Shown one piece after another: positions 1 through 10,565 of a stretch of 64,000 nt of DNA. Positions within the stretch are counted from its first letter, which is position 1; each line of letters starts with the position of its first letter. The notes under the pieces are model-generated. The model saw nothing but the letters and a program-made list of their open reading frames with translations, did not search any database and was not told the origin of the DNA. Source of the DNA: Clonostachys chloroleuca (lineage: Eukaryota; Ascomycota; Sordariomycetes; Hypocreales; Bionectriaceae); assembly GCA_037952775.1 (NCBI GenBank), contig JBANAY010000003.1, positions 8,432,001 through 8,496,000 on the forward strand, written 5' to 3'. The position numbers and the translations under genes were made by a program.

Positions 1-338
1 GAGGGCGCCGAGGTGCGCGAGGCGACGGCGAGTTTGGGTCGGTGGGCGGTCCCCAGGTGCGGGAGGGCGTGGAGGATAGGGGCGACGTCGGGGTAGAACG
101 CGAAGGACTCGCCGAGGCGGTCTGTGGCGGAGGAGTTTTGGGTGTTTGTGGGCTTCAGGGGCGGGGAGACGTGGCAGTCGACCCAGAAGGGCCAGAGGGT
201 GTAGTCGAGGTCGAAGATGATGAGCTTTGGGAGGGGGAGGGTCGGGTCGCGGAGGGAGGAGGGGAGGGATTCGAGGGTTGCGGGGAGGGAGGGGGTGGAT
301 GTGCCTGGTGCGGAGGCGCGGGAGAGGCGCCGCGGCAT
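1..338 (-). CDS. MDP-1-like HAD phosphatase (partial, C-terminus outside window)
   Basis: The reading frame opens at an ATG at 338..336 and runs off the left edge, so only about 112 N-terminal residues are present. After a Ser/Pro-rich leader of about 40 residues comes LIIFDLDYTLWPFWVD, the first HAD motif (DxDxT) in the form typical of magnesium-dependent phosphatase 1, and then a FYPDV segment. MDP-1 enzymes are small cytosolic phosphatases that use the first Asp as nucleophile and have been linked to phosphotyrosine and sugar-phosphate repair substrates. The substrate here cannot be judged. The plus-strand frame over this stretch is a shadow without motifs. The start is the first in-frame ATG upstream of the motif. 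The family call rests on the DLDYTLWPFW signature. Confidence 0.85.
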   Translation of the reverse strand, partial: MPRRLSRASAPGTSTPSLPATLESLPSSLRDPTLPLPKLIIFDLDYTLWPFWVDCHVSPPLKPTNTQNSSATDRLGESFAFYPDVAPILHALPHLGTAHRPKLAVASRTSAP

Positions 339-1224
339 CGTGAGGGAGGTTTGGCTGTTTTGTGTGTTGAGATGATGTTGGTTTGTTTATTTATTGGCGA
401 TATGATCTGGGTTGTTGTTGTTTGGTGGGGGTTTGGTGGTACAATTGCGACGACGTGGGGGATAAGCGATTGGCGATTGGGAGATGGGCAGGGGCGTTGA
501 TCGGTGGATGGAGGCTCATCAAAAGCGGCAGCTTTCAGCTACTCTAATATTTATTATGAATTTATTGGCTGCCTGTTTCCAACAGGCAGCAGTAAAGGAC
601 TCGTGCAAGTTGATCCATGTTGTCTAGGACAAAGGACTGATGCCTAATCAATCAAGGTCTCAACGCTCATCAGGACTTGGTTTCATGAAGGTGTTCTGGG
701 TAGTAGCACAGTAATGCGTGTAGTGCGGACAACATAAAATGCAATGCTAGACTTGAAACGCCTCTACTGGGTGCATTATTTACTGAAAAATACTATGACC
801 GAGAGACTACTATAGCTCTCTACCTGGTGGGGCGGATGACGGTTTGAAAATCGAAAGGTTTCGAGAACGAAAGGATTAATCGACGAAAGGTTAAACAACA
901 ACAGCTTTAAACAACATTGGAGTGATCAAAGTGGCAGTGTGTATCCTACTATCCCCACCACAAGCTATCAGAGAGAGAAATATATAGCCCGCAAATTCTG
1001 AGAATACCAGAGAGCAGTGAACCCAGACCCTCATCGATCCTGACACTGGTACGCGTCTGCCCCCAGCAACAGCTGCACATATTGTGATATCATAACTCTG
1101 AAAAAGACGAGGGGGTTCAAACCCCGAAGTCTTGTTGTCGTCTTGGGACAAGGCAAAAGCAACCCTCACACCAACCAAGAAAGCTTTTCAGCTCCACCCC
1201 TCATTCTCCTTATTTTTTACTTTG
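339..1224. other. Intergenic, no gene seen
   Basis: This is the space upstream of the MDP-1-like gene and downstream of the DUF3176 gene. Short frames here have no recognisable domain. Around 848-893 the word CGAAAGG occurs three times within about 45 bp, too little to interpret. Confidence 0.5.
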
Positions 1225-3388
1225 TCACCTGCTTGTATCATCCCCTTCTTGTGTTATAGGTGGCGGGATATCCATAAGGGCTACCTCCTCATTGCTCGGG
1301 TCGGATCGACCACTTCCACTCACTTCGTCCGTACCATGTACTAGTTCCCATTTGCCCTCGTCCGTTACGGATAAGGTGGCAAACATACTCTTTGCCCTCT
1401 TCTCAAGTTCCGATAGCTCACGTTCGCTCCCTTGACCTTGAGATTCTACATTGAAATACAGGGCAGGGAATATGGAGCTCTTCCAAAGAGGTTCGCGACC
1501 ACGTCGAACGACGCACCGAGTTACAGCATGAGCAAAGAATCCAATCGTCATAAGAAGAAGTAACGCAGGACCAAGAAGCCACCGCCATTGAAACTTTGTA
1601 CAGATTGTAGTGTAGTGTACATCGCCTCTGATGTAACCGCCGTGTCGATCAGGGCTCTGACTGCTGACCCGGAAATCCCTCTTTGCTTCCTTACACGCAT
1701 GTGGTCGCTAATTGCACTAGCAATTCTGCTCATAGTCTCGGAAATCGTAGAAAATGACGCTAGGGCGCCGTTAAACAGGCTATAAAGATTCCACGGCCGG
1801 CATTTAAGAAGGTCGACCCGAAGTGACAAACTAGGAGGACTTTCTGGGACATCCGGTAGGTAGAGGCAATATCCCTCTATCATCTCCAATGAGGCTTTGA
1901 TGACTCTCCTTCCCCAGTCGCTTGCGGTTGCGGTGCAATTTGCGCACCAAGGAATATCCACCGTTTCGGTTCCTCGTCCACGCAACTCAACCTGAACTGA
2001 ATCGTTGTTGAAAGATTTTGTCCTTGCTGATGTGAGGTCCAAAATTTTAGAACCAACCTCACAAACTGGTTTCCAGACGTGGAAAGTTCCGGCCCTGGAG
2101 TCCCAGGGTTCGCTGTCAGGTTGAAAAAAGCCAGGACTGTCGGTGATGAGCGTTTCAGTTAATAAACCACTTTTCACGTTAACTTTATGATGCCTCATGC
2201 AAAAACAAAACGTGCAAGCTGATGAGTAGACATTGAAGCCTAGTATTGAATGCTCACCGATAGCAGGGGGCCGAGCACAATTTTTAACCTCTGCGGTCCT
2301 ATTTTCATATTGACAACCATCTGATGTCAAACCAAGAAACGTGTAGTTGGCGATGGATGCTCCGAAAACGTCTCGTAAATCATCATCAAAATCAGCTCGT
2401 GCCCATTCCAGGTCCTCCGAACTGGTGGATTGTGTGGTGTTCGAAGTAAATCCGACAGACAAGGAGCGCGCCTCTTCAGGCAGCAGCATGGCTCTATCTC
2501 CCCGTGATATGGCATAGCTCGTAGTGTCAAGACACCGCGAACAAATACCCAATGTCGAAAGGGCAATATCTCCACGGACGGCAGGGAATGAACAGTTCCC
2601 TGTAGTACAACCCTGAAGTAGTGACGCTGAGCTCGCTGAGCTGATGTTTATGGATGCACGAGCAATGACCTCAGTATACTCCGGGTCCACCCTCCAGTAG
2701 GAGCCCGCATGATTGCCAGTTCTGAACCGATTAAAGCCGCCCCAGGAATACGGGATGGTGGCTGAAGCACCAGTGACATTCTTGACGCAAGGTTGGGTGC
2801 TGGATGCCTGCTGCGTGAATGGTCCAATACCTAGAGACAGCACCATGATGAGACACCCAACGTAGATGTAAGAGCTAGAACTTCGGATCAGTTTTGCGAG
2901 GGAAGCTGAAGGAAGAGACTCACAACCATGCATGGAGCCGAGCTGGAAGTATGATTGAACCCCATAGCCCTCTGCTGGCTTGATCAATGAAACTCAGGTG
3001 ACTTATTGGTCGAGGCGTGAGCTGCCAAATCCATTTATGCTGGCTAATGACTATGTAAATTGATCAGAGATGAAGTTTCTTATTTTTATTCTGCCTTACC
3101 TTCTTCAGCGATAGTAAGAATGTGGGCTCTAAGCAACGCTGATAGTAGAGCTATCAATGTGTCTAGGCTCATTCCAGACAGCGACCAGCTTGCCACTTCT
3201 TGGTCGCGATTGTGATGCAAAACTCCGAATATTGCCCCCAGGAGAACGCACGACATGAGGACAATAGCAAACTCCAGACGCCATTGCCAGAGAACTGGGA
3301 GCACACTAGGTTGGTTCTTTTGATCGGAAAAGACCTTCACCAACCTGCTGGCCTTCACCTTGGTTGTTAAGCCGGATATAGGTTTCAT
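1225..3388 (-). CDS. DUF3176 family integral membrane protein, frame broken near the C-terminus
   Basis: Exons read 3388-3100, 3050-2924 and 2874 downward; both introns are 49 nt (3051-3099 and 2875-2923) and joining them restores family-like sequence. The N-terminal part shows the DUF3176 pattern: a W-rich membrane segment, a second hydrophobic segment with SALLRAH, then KWIW, PRPIS, DQASRGLWGS and a third segment ending IGPFTQQ. A large Cys-containing, N-glycosylation-rich loop follows, as expected for an extracytoplasmic domain. The last membrane segment (FQWRWLLGPALLLL) and the WKSS tail lie in another frame. The switch falls at about 1606-1615, where TGTAG is tandemly duplicated; removing one 5-bp copy, or adding one base, restores the frame. 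A 44-nt intron with a poor donor (GTTACA) is an alternative. The function of DUF3176 proteins is unknown. Confidence 0.85.
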
Positions 3389-4014
3389 TTTGACGTAGGT
3401 CGGTGATCGGGGCTATTCTTATACAACGCTCATGAATGAATCATCAGTATAGGTACCCTTATGACAAACAAGAGAGGACAAACAATAAAAAGCCTTGTAG
3501 TCGGATTATGAAGAGAGAAAGGGAAGAGAGGAGGGAAGGAGAAGCGCCAATTGTGCTCCTATCTTTTCTGTCACCTTGCAGATAAACACCACGTGCCGAC
3601 TCAAGGAGTGTTCAGCTTATACAAAGGTCCCTATCCTAGCCTCTAAATAATCATTTGAGGAAAATGTGGCTTAAGACTACGCCTGGCGCCAAATCACAGT
3701 CCTCGCATTGGTTCCCTTGTATGGTGAGTTGCACATAAATCTTACCAATGTGCGATTTATCATAAACGTAAAAATAGTACTACATTAGCCAATCATCTTC
3801 TTCCTTAGCAGGGTGTAAAGTGTATTCTTTTTCATCTTAGTGGGCAAGTTATATTTCTACGTAATGATCCAATTAGAGGAGGCTCTGCTTCGTTTCAAAT
3901 ATTATATCTCTTGTATATAGAACGATTTAGACGAGGCTATAGACTGAAAACCGTCGATACAGGTTTATCCCTATAGAAAGAGCAGTACGACAATCTTGGG
4001 TTCATGATTAATCT
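3389..4014. other. Intergenic, no gene seen
   Basis: AT-rich stretch upstream of the DUF3176 gene. No coding frame with recognisable content and no repeat were noticed. Confidence 0.5.
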
Positions 4015-4347
4015 TCAACCCATTCTAGTCATGTCATGAAAAGAATTAAGCGCTACTTCACTTATTACTTGCTCCTCATCCCATTCATGGGTCATCAATG
4101 GAGCCGAAAGCGTTCCTTGGAGGCCTGGCAAGGCCACGGACTGCCAGTTACTCCCTCCGAAGTTGGGCCCGTGGATGTCCGAAGTTATGTTGCAAGCCCC
4201 GCGTCCAGCAATCTGCCTAACAGCATGCGGGTGTCCCATGTAATTATGGTATGCCGTCTTAGTCTGTTGACTGATACGGAGGCGAGCGCTGAGAGCAGTG
4301 CAGTATAGCGGAGGGGGCCTCTCAACCAGCCAGTCGATGAAGAAAAA
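4015..4347 (-). pseudogene. In-frame continuation of the F-box reading frame after a TAG
   Basis: Directly after the TAG at 4350-4348 the same frame stays open for about 110 more codons and ends at 4015. It begins FFFIDWLVERPPPLY and looks like ordinary protein sequence rather than UTR. The simplest readings are a nonsense substitution in a once longer gene of about 257 residues, or a 75-nt phase-0 intron (GTGTAC...ATATAG) that ends exactly at the TAG. No domain was recognised in this part. Confidence 0.45.
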
Positions 4348-4785
4348 CTATATCTCGGTGAGGTGCTTGTAATGGCGGCACTGCTCGACTGTACGAAACA
4401 ACTCTGACGCCTGGTCGTACACCGCAGCACCGCAGGAGTGGACCTTCAGGTATTTCAAGTACTCAAGGAGGCAATCATCTAGTCTCAGGGAGCTCTCAAG
4501 TTCTAGAGGCATATGTCTATTCTCGTTGTTCTCCGGCTCAGCTGCGAGCATCCCAGTCAGGCATTCCATGCCTACTGTGAGCTTCTGAGCGCGATAATCT
4601 TGCAGAGCCCCGCGCCGATACACAGGATGTCGTTGACCCGGTATCTCCAGGTGGTAGAACGTTGTGCAAGTCTTCACGACGGCTTGAATGGATGGTGTGC
4701 CTGCAAGGTATGGGAAGACCTTCCTGAAGATCTCAGGTGGCAGGCCCGACAGAGAGGGGCCACACGCTGGGCCGCGTCCTGACAT
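4348..4785 (-). CDS. F-box protein (possibly truncated)
   Basis: A single-exon frame of 145 residues starts at 4785. Residues about 13-55 read as an F-box: LSGLPPEIFRKVFPYLAG, then a CTTFYHL segment, the usual layout for binding Skp1 in SCF ubiquitin ligases. The remainder is helical and charged with no recognised substrate-binding repeat. It is short for a fungal F-box protein, and the stop is followed by more open frame in the same phase, so the annotated end may be a mutation or a splice product. The substrate is unknown. Confidence 0.6.
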   Translation of the reverse strand: MSGRGPACGPSLSGLPPEIFRKVFPYLAGTPSIQAVVKTCTTFYHLEIPGQRHPVYRRGALQDYRAQKLTVGMECLTGMLAAEPENNENRHMPLELESSLRLDDCLLEYLKYLKVHSCGAAVYDQASELFRTVEQCRHYKHLTEI

Positions 4786-5572
4786 TGTATCCTTTGCTTC
4801 TCCTATTGTCTAGGATAGACAGGCCAGATGCCACCGAGAACTTATATGTAGGCTCAAAACAAGGTGCAACTAAGCGAAGGGTTGTTTAGCCTAGAGTAGT
4901 AAACATCAAGGTAGGATCCTATAAGATAACTAATGATGAAAACATCTAACCGGTCGGTTTCTCATTTCCGAGTCGTGGATCTTGACTCCTTGCCCCTTTC
5001 ATAGTGCTGTTGGCTGCGTATCTGCCGTTGGTCACTCGACTATCAATAGAGAAATTCGCGTGCTCGCGGCACCAACGATCAATTTATGCAACATACAGTC
5101 CAATATGCCCCATAAACCCCAATGAATCCCCTTTTAGAGCGTAGATCTGAGCAAACGTCTTTGCTGAGCACCATGGCAGGCGACTGACATAAAGCATAGC
5201 ACACCTGGAAGCTCTAACGTTGAATTTCAACACAATATGAAAACAATTAAGCTAGCAATAAATATAATATTGGGATAAATATTATAGAAAAATTTATTAC
5301 TGTCTTATTAATGTGTTAATGAGGTAGACCCTCGTTCGCTGGATCAAGTGTCACCGAGCTTTGCGTAGCTACCTGAAATTCAAACTAGAAATCATGAATT
5401 GTTGGCAAGCGATGAGCAGAGTGAGAGATAACAGAGCAGTCTATATCACAGATGTCTATCTATGGACCGAAAGATTCCTGAAGCCTTCACTCTACACTAC
5501 CCCTTGATACTATGGGCACACTCACAAACAGTCCAGTTGCTGAGTGGCAAGTTCACCTTGTCCAAATACTAT
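4786..5572. other. Intergenic, AT-rich, no gene seen
   Basis: Between the F-box frame and the hydrolase gene. It includes a markedly AT-rich part at about 5230-5320. Plus-strand frames at 5512-5753 are shadows of the hydrolase 3' end. Confidence 0.5.
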
Positions 5573-7465
5573 CTACAGAATCCGCACCGGTGAAAAAGCC
5601 AGAGGACCCGAGTCCGACCTGCCACGACCATCACCACTACCATCCCTCCGGCGGACAGCTCCCGCACCGGCCACACTCCTGTTCCCGGGCGTAAAGACAG
5701 AGCACCCGGCATCCCACGGCCCACAATCCTCCTTGCAGACCCGCTCGCCATAGGGAACGATGCCTTGGTCGAAGAAATCCCGAATGGTTTCGTCGCGGCA
5801 CCGGCTGGGCGCCGAGTTGAACGCCGTGTGCCCGCTGGACTCCTGGATCAGCAACCCGGCACCGGCATGCCGCCTCTGCATGTTTCGCGCCGACGCCAGG
5901 GGCGAGACGGGGTCTAGCCGCGTGCTGATGAAGAGGATGGGCGCCGCGGGCCGGTCCTTGGCCAGCGCGGCCGTGGCGGGGGGCGACCTGAAGGGTCCCG
6001 TGAAGCGGTTCTTGGGCCGGACGGGCCAGCTGGAGCAGGCGAACTGGATCTGGGCGACGGAGAAGCCGAACCACCCCGAGGTGGATGCCATCTTGTCCGC
6101 GTAGGCTGTCCAGTAGTCGAGGTCTTTGCCTGTGAGGTCGTCGGCGTCCAGGCAGTAGATAGCAGCGAGGGTGTCGAGCGAGTTGTCCATGGAGATGGGC
6201 GCCTTGCACTCTTGGTCGATGGGAGGGTATTCGCCCATCTGGGCGAGGGCTTCTAGCAGCAATGTGTAGTTGCCTTGCATAGCGGAGGCTAAGGTCAGGT
6301 CGAATACCTCGTAGCTGGGCACGGGGTTATACGCAATGGTGCCAAACAAGAGGCGGAAGTCATGCCCGGTGATCACAGCCCTGCGACCATCAGACATGAC
6401 TGCTCCAATGGGTTTGTTGTCGAGACTCTCAATGAATGACTCGGCGCGAGCTTCGATCTCGCTGGCGCACTTATCTCCCTCTTTATACAACGCACATTTG
6501 GTCTTCGCTTTGAGGCAGAGGTCGAAGAAGTGGTCTGCGCAGTTGTCCATGTTTGCCGTTGATGTGAGCCAGCCCTGTTTACACATGTTAGATTTTCCAA
6601 AACGGCGATTGGCTTTGAGAAAAACTACTAGAGTAGGTCAGAGGGGAGTACTTACAGGAGTGGCCATATAGTCCTCCATATCCACCACGCCGTCAACAGC
6701 AATACGACCAACGTTGCCAGGATAGCGAGAGGCAAACATCTGGCCGATGACAGTCCCGTATGAGAATCCATAGAATTGCAGCCGGGCATCAGTCGTGTTG
6801 TTTAATGTAATATTCCCACGGCGAGGAATCTCGACGAGCTCAACCATGTGCTTCAAATCATCCACCACGTCGACTGTGCCAAGATAGGGGAGGATATCCA
6901 GACCATGGTCCATCTCCCACTTACACTTGAGGCCCATGCCCTCAAATATACCCAGGGCGTAGGCAACAGAAGTGCGACCCATATCGAGCGCATGGTAGCC
7001 GCGACTCTCTAGATTATAAGAACTGACATCGTACGGCCTATGAAGACACTCAACTTTGGGAACGCTGTTACCGATCCCTCGGGGGTCCCAGCTGATGATC
7101 TCATAATGCTTCGTCCCGGGCTTGTCGACAGTCTGCTGCAGATACTTGGCGGCCGACTGGATCATCAGCGTGCCCGAGTGGCCCGGGCCGCCGGGGTTGG
7201 CGAAGATGCTGCCGCCAAACGTAGGATCGTCCTCAGGCACGACGGCGGGTAGTTTCTGTATGGCAAGGGCCATGAATCTCTCGTCCGACCTGTCTTGCCA
7301 GTCGTACGGCACCAGCAGACGGGCGCATTCGAACCGCGTCATGCAGCTGTGCCATACCAGCTCCTTGCTGGGTGTGATGGTGGTCCAGTTGAAAACGGCT
7401 TGACCGGCCGCGAGGGTCACACCGGCTACAAGCATTGCCAGGTTTGGCTTCCGTGAGAGGAACAT
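5573..7465 (-). CDS. Secreted TAP-like alpha/beta hydrolase (tripeptidyl-aminopeptidase family)
   Basis: Two exons (7465-6656 and 6574-5573) separated by an 81-nt intron (GTAAGT, branch TCTAAC, acceptor AACAG) encode about 603 residues. The N-terminus is a signal peptide (LAMLVAGVTLAAGQA). The oxyanion region reads NPGGPGHSG, followed by DPRGIGNS, and the nucleophile elbow is GFSYGT with Ser near residue 235. The C-terminal TAP domain supplies an Asp in TRLDPVSP (near 490) and a His in SSGHTAF (near 519), completing a Ser-Asp-His triad. Relatives are secreted serine peptidases or esterases that clip N-terminal tripeptides; the substrate here is not known. The N-glycosylation motifs fit secretion. 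The tail after the triad is low-complexity Gly/Arg/Ser. Confidence 0.9.
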
Positions 7466-7540
7466 GGTTATGGTTTCTTTGCTCTTTCGGAATTAAAATT
7501 TCGCAAAGGTGATTATCTGGAGGAAACCAGGAAGGTAATG

Positions 7541-7560
7541 GGCTAAATAATTATAAATAA
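7541..7560 (-). promoter_or_regulatory. AT-rich TATA-like element upstream of the TAP-like hydrolase
   Basis: On the minus strand this reads TTATTTATAATTATTT, about 80-95 nt upstream of the hydrolase ATG, a usual distance for a fungal core promoter. Assigned by position and composition only. Confidence 0.35.
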
Positions 7561-8223
7561 ATGAAGCCCCAGGTCAGGAGCTGTTCGCAAGCAGACTACA
7601 AAGGATTGTCTCTGAGCTCACTTGGAGCAGCTGTGAGCCACGTAACGCATTACATAGTCAAGTAACAATCCGAAACAAACAGAACTGAAAAGGAACTACA
7701 ATCACTGAGTGTGACCGTATACCGGAAAACTCAGCTCTTCCGTCCATAATCCCCTTGTCAAGCAGCCCGCATGCAAGCAGCCTGCAGAGTGGAGAGCCAC
7801 ATCATCGCCCAGACGTTAGACAAAGCCACTAAGATGTTCAAGAAACTTGGCCATGTTGCTGTTCTTCTCAAAGAGCATACCAGAACAATGGACTTGTGTT
7901 CTTTCAGGTGTTAAAAAGTCTACGCAGGGGCCTCTTGACCGCGCCTCTGCCTCATCGCGCAATTTTAGTCACAGAACAGTTTGACTCGAACAAAACGAAT
8001 GTGAATCTCACTTCATTTTCTAGATAATCATCTGTACTAAAAAGAGAAACCCTTACTTTTCTATAGCCCAGTCCTCTATGACTCTCGGTCATGGACACCA
8101 GTTTCCTACTCCGGAAAGACTTTCCAAACAGGCTACCAACAAACACACAAAAAAGTACATGCCAGAGCCTAGCAAGAATAACCAAACAAGTAGCCTGGGG
8201 GCCGACTCAAGCCTCTCGCTCTT
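7561..8223. other. Intergenic, no gene seen
   Basis: Between the hydrolase promoter and the next small gene. The 77-residue minus-strand frame at 7952-8185 has no start context or domain and is not accepted. Confidence 0.45.
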
Positions 8224-8559
8224 CTAACCCGGCTGCTTGCATTTTTCCACGCAATCCTTGCAAATGAAATTCGACTGGTATCTGTCCTCATCGTACTTGA
8301 ACACCTTGTTCTTGCAGTCCTGTTTGCTGTTGCCATTGTTCGGGTCCATCTTGTATCGCTTCACCATCATCCGATTAGGGTCCTCGTTGATGAACCAGTC
8401 CATGCACATCCCCGAGATGCGATAGTACTCGATCACCTCGAGGACGTGACCGCCCGACTCCACGTTCTCGAACTTGTCGTCTTGGATGTCGGGGTTAATT
8501 TGCTTGCACTCGATGTCGTTGCACAAGCACATCTTGACCTGGAGGCGGAAAGTACACAT
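8224..8559 (-). CDS. Small Cys-rich protein, function unknown
   Basis: A single-exon frame encodes 111 residues with nine or so Cys, including CLC near residue 11 and a C-terminal CKDCVEKC cluster. There is no convincing signal peptide, so it may be intracellular, possibly metal binding through the Cys pairs; this is inference. The middle is acidic and aromatic (VIEYYRISGMCMDW). A TATATA element lies 78 nt upstream of the ATG, supporting a real gene. I do not recognise the family. Confidence 0.6.
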   Translation of the reverse strand: MCTFRLQVKMCLCNDIECKQINPDIQDDKFENVESGGHVLEVIEYYRISGMCMDWFINEDPNRMMVKRYKMDPNNGNSKQDCKNKVFKYDEDRYQSNFICKDCVEKCKQPG

Positions 8560-8636
8560 CGTGGCCGCTGGTGAGGGATGCAGATGATGAGTATCAAGAC
8601 CAAGTGCTTAGAGGAGCGGCGGATCAGCCTGACTTC

Positions 8637-8644
8637 CTATATAG
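8637..8644 (-). promoter_or_regulatory. TATA box for the small Cys-rich gene
   Basis: CTATATAG sits 78 nt upstream of the ATG at 8559. Confidence 0.45.
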
Positions 8645-9124
8645 ACTAATTTCCTTGTGATATAAGCTAATCGATCAACGTTGGAACACGGTAGGTGCGA
8701 ATAGATATATGAAAACCGAATGGGGAATGCAGAAACGACTCTCTTCAAAAGCGGACAACTTGGATTTTATACCTGAATCTTTCAAAGCATGGTCGTGAAT
8801 CGGTAATTAGCCGCCAGCTATTCACTGTCTCTACCAACTCCTTAGATTGCATGGTCATGAAAGCCTTCGTGTGCGTGATGAACTAGGGAGTGAGAAAATA
8901 CATAGTGTATGAAAGGGGTGTCAACGGCATGTGAGCAAGAAACCTGGGAAATGGAGGTGACCATGTTCTTTTCACAGCCGGGCATATAGTTGATGACACA
9001 AATAGTCATTCTATGAGATGAGAGTAAAGGGTAGAGGTGGATTTGATATAAAACAAACAATTCTGGCACTATACATACCCAGCAAGCAAGTGTCTTAAGA
9101 CAGCTAAATCGAAATAGTATTTAT
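8645..9124. other. Intergenic with a weak two-exon candidate
   Basis: On the minus strand an ATG at 9009 opens a 22-residue stretch (MTICVINYMPGCEKN...) that could splice through a TATTTTCTCACTCCCTAG acceptor into a further short frame. No homology is recognised and support is weak, so no gene is called. Confidence 0.3.
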
Positions 9125-10565
9125 TCAAAGTTTAGATGCATACATGCTAGCTTCGCCGATTCGAGGCTTAAGTGATTCTTTGTTGCTGTCCTGAAACACT
9201 TGGGCAAAGATCTTGTCCAGCCGTTGGAGCACCTCGTCACCATTTTGTGCAACCTGATAGTGTAGCACGAGCCTCCCGCCCCATAATGAGAGCCCGAATT
9301 TTTCACCCAGCTCGATGAAACGCTTGACACTGCAGCCAGCCGCGTCGATGTCAAGCCAGACCATGTTGGTTTGAGCTGGGTGAACGAGCTCACCACCATA
9401 GCTTCTCCAGAGAGACTCTACCCTCTTCGCGAACGCGTGGGTATGCTTGAGCAGCCCATCACTACCGTCTGGTTTTGTCCCAAAGGTCTTGTCAACGGCA
9501 ACCCGAGCTGCTGCAGTGATCATTCCTGGCTGCCGGAGACCGCCCCCGATGGATTTGCGAACCCAACGGGAATGCTTTATTGCTTCTTTTGTACCCACCA
9601 AAACACTCCCGACGGGTGCTCCGAGGCCCTTGGAAAAGCAAAGACTGACAGTATCAAAATATGAACAAAACTCAGGGAGCGAGCCTGCTCCTGCCGCTAC
9701 AGCTTCCCAGAGCCGGGCACCATCGCAGTGGATCTTGATATTGTTCTCTCGTGCAAACTTTGAGATGCGGCGAACCTCATCCAACGGCATTATCATGCCA
9801 TTCAGAGTGTTCTCAAGACTGATTAGCCTTGTCGGACAAGCGTGAACGTCGTCACTCAACACTACATTGGCTTGGATATCCTCGAGAGTGAGGTGGATAC
9901 CATTGCTGGGAACGACAGTCTTAACCAAAGCGCCGCATAATACAGCGACGCTGTGCAATTTTGAATGAATAAGTTAGCCGGGAATGAATTTTACACCAAA
10001 ATCATTGAGGCCGGGAGAGGGGCAATAACCGTACCCGCCTGCTTCATATTGCACAATATGCGAGCGGTGATCACACAGAACCCCATGAGGTGGCTGGGTA
10101 AGGTTCGTACGCAACGCCAACTGGTTGCCCATGGTTCCCGAAAGAACAAACAATCCTGCTTCTTTACCTGCCAGTGCCGCGCAGTGGGACTCGAGGTCAT
10201 TTGTAGAGGCATCTTCTTGAACAACGTCATCTCGCAAGGTGCAAGACTGTACCGCCGCGAGCATAGCCGGTGTCGGCGTCGTCATGGTGTCGCCTGGATT
10301 CCAATATACATTAGACCTTCCAGTTCTTCCCAACGGATGGGGGGTTGAGGGGGCTTGGGACTGTTGGAGTACTTCTCAAATCAAATGCCCCGGCTCCTTT
10401 GGAGCCCAGCCAAGTGTTGCGGCTCTTATCTTCGAGAGACATGACTACTCTTGATGTTGTGAATGCTCGAGTCGCAATTGATAGCTCACCAGCCCGTAAT
10501 GGTCGCCATACAAAGCGAGATATCCGAGCCCATGGCGAGGAGCGCAACGCAAGCAGGCCCACCAT
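9125..10565 (-). CDS. GLY1: Low-specificity L-threonine aldolase
   Basis: Three exons, 10565-10373, 10293-10035 and 9950-9125, with introns of 79 and 84 nt; all phases match and the product is about 425 residues. The enzyme is PLP-dependent and splits threonine or allo-threonine to glycine and acetaldehyde. Family landmarks: FDLRSDTMTTPTPAML near the start, DDVVQED, the HIVQYEAGG segment, HCDGARLWEA, and SLCFSKGLGAPVGS with the Schiff-base Lys. The first 41 residues are rich in Arg, Ser and Ala without acidic residues until AGE, and end RAFTTSRVV, like a mitochondrial presequence. A second Met at residue 42 (MSLEDK) could give a cytosolic form. Fungal homologues usually start near that second Met, so the longer start is the less certain part. 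Confidence 0.92.

Noticed and set aside
1100..1125. GGGGGTTCAAACCCC, a B-box-like word
   Set aside because: No upstream A box or cloverleaf; probably chance.
1548..2987. Separate 479-residue gene starting at 2987
   Set aside because: The apparent start lies in exon 2 of the DUF3176 gene in the wrong frame; splicing through 2875-2923 gives the family sequence.
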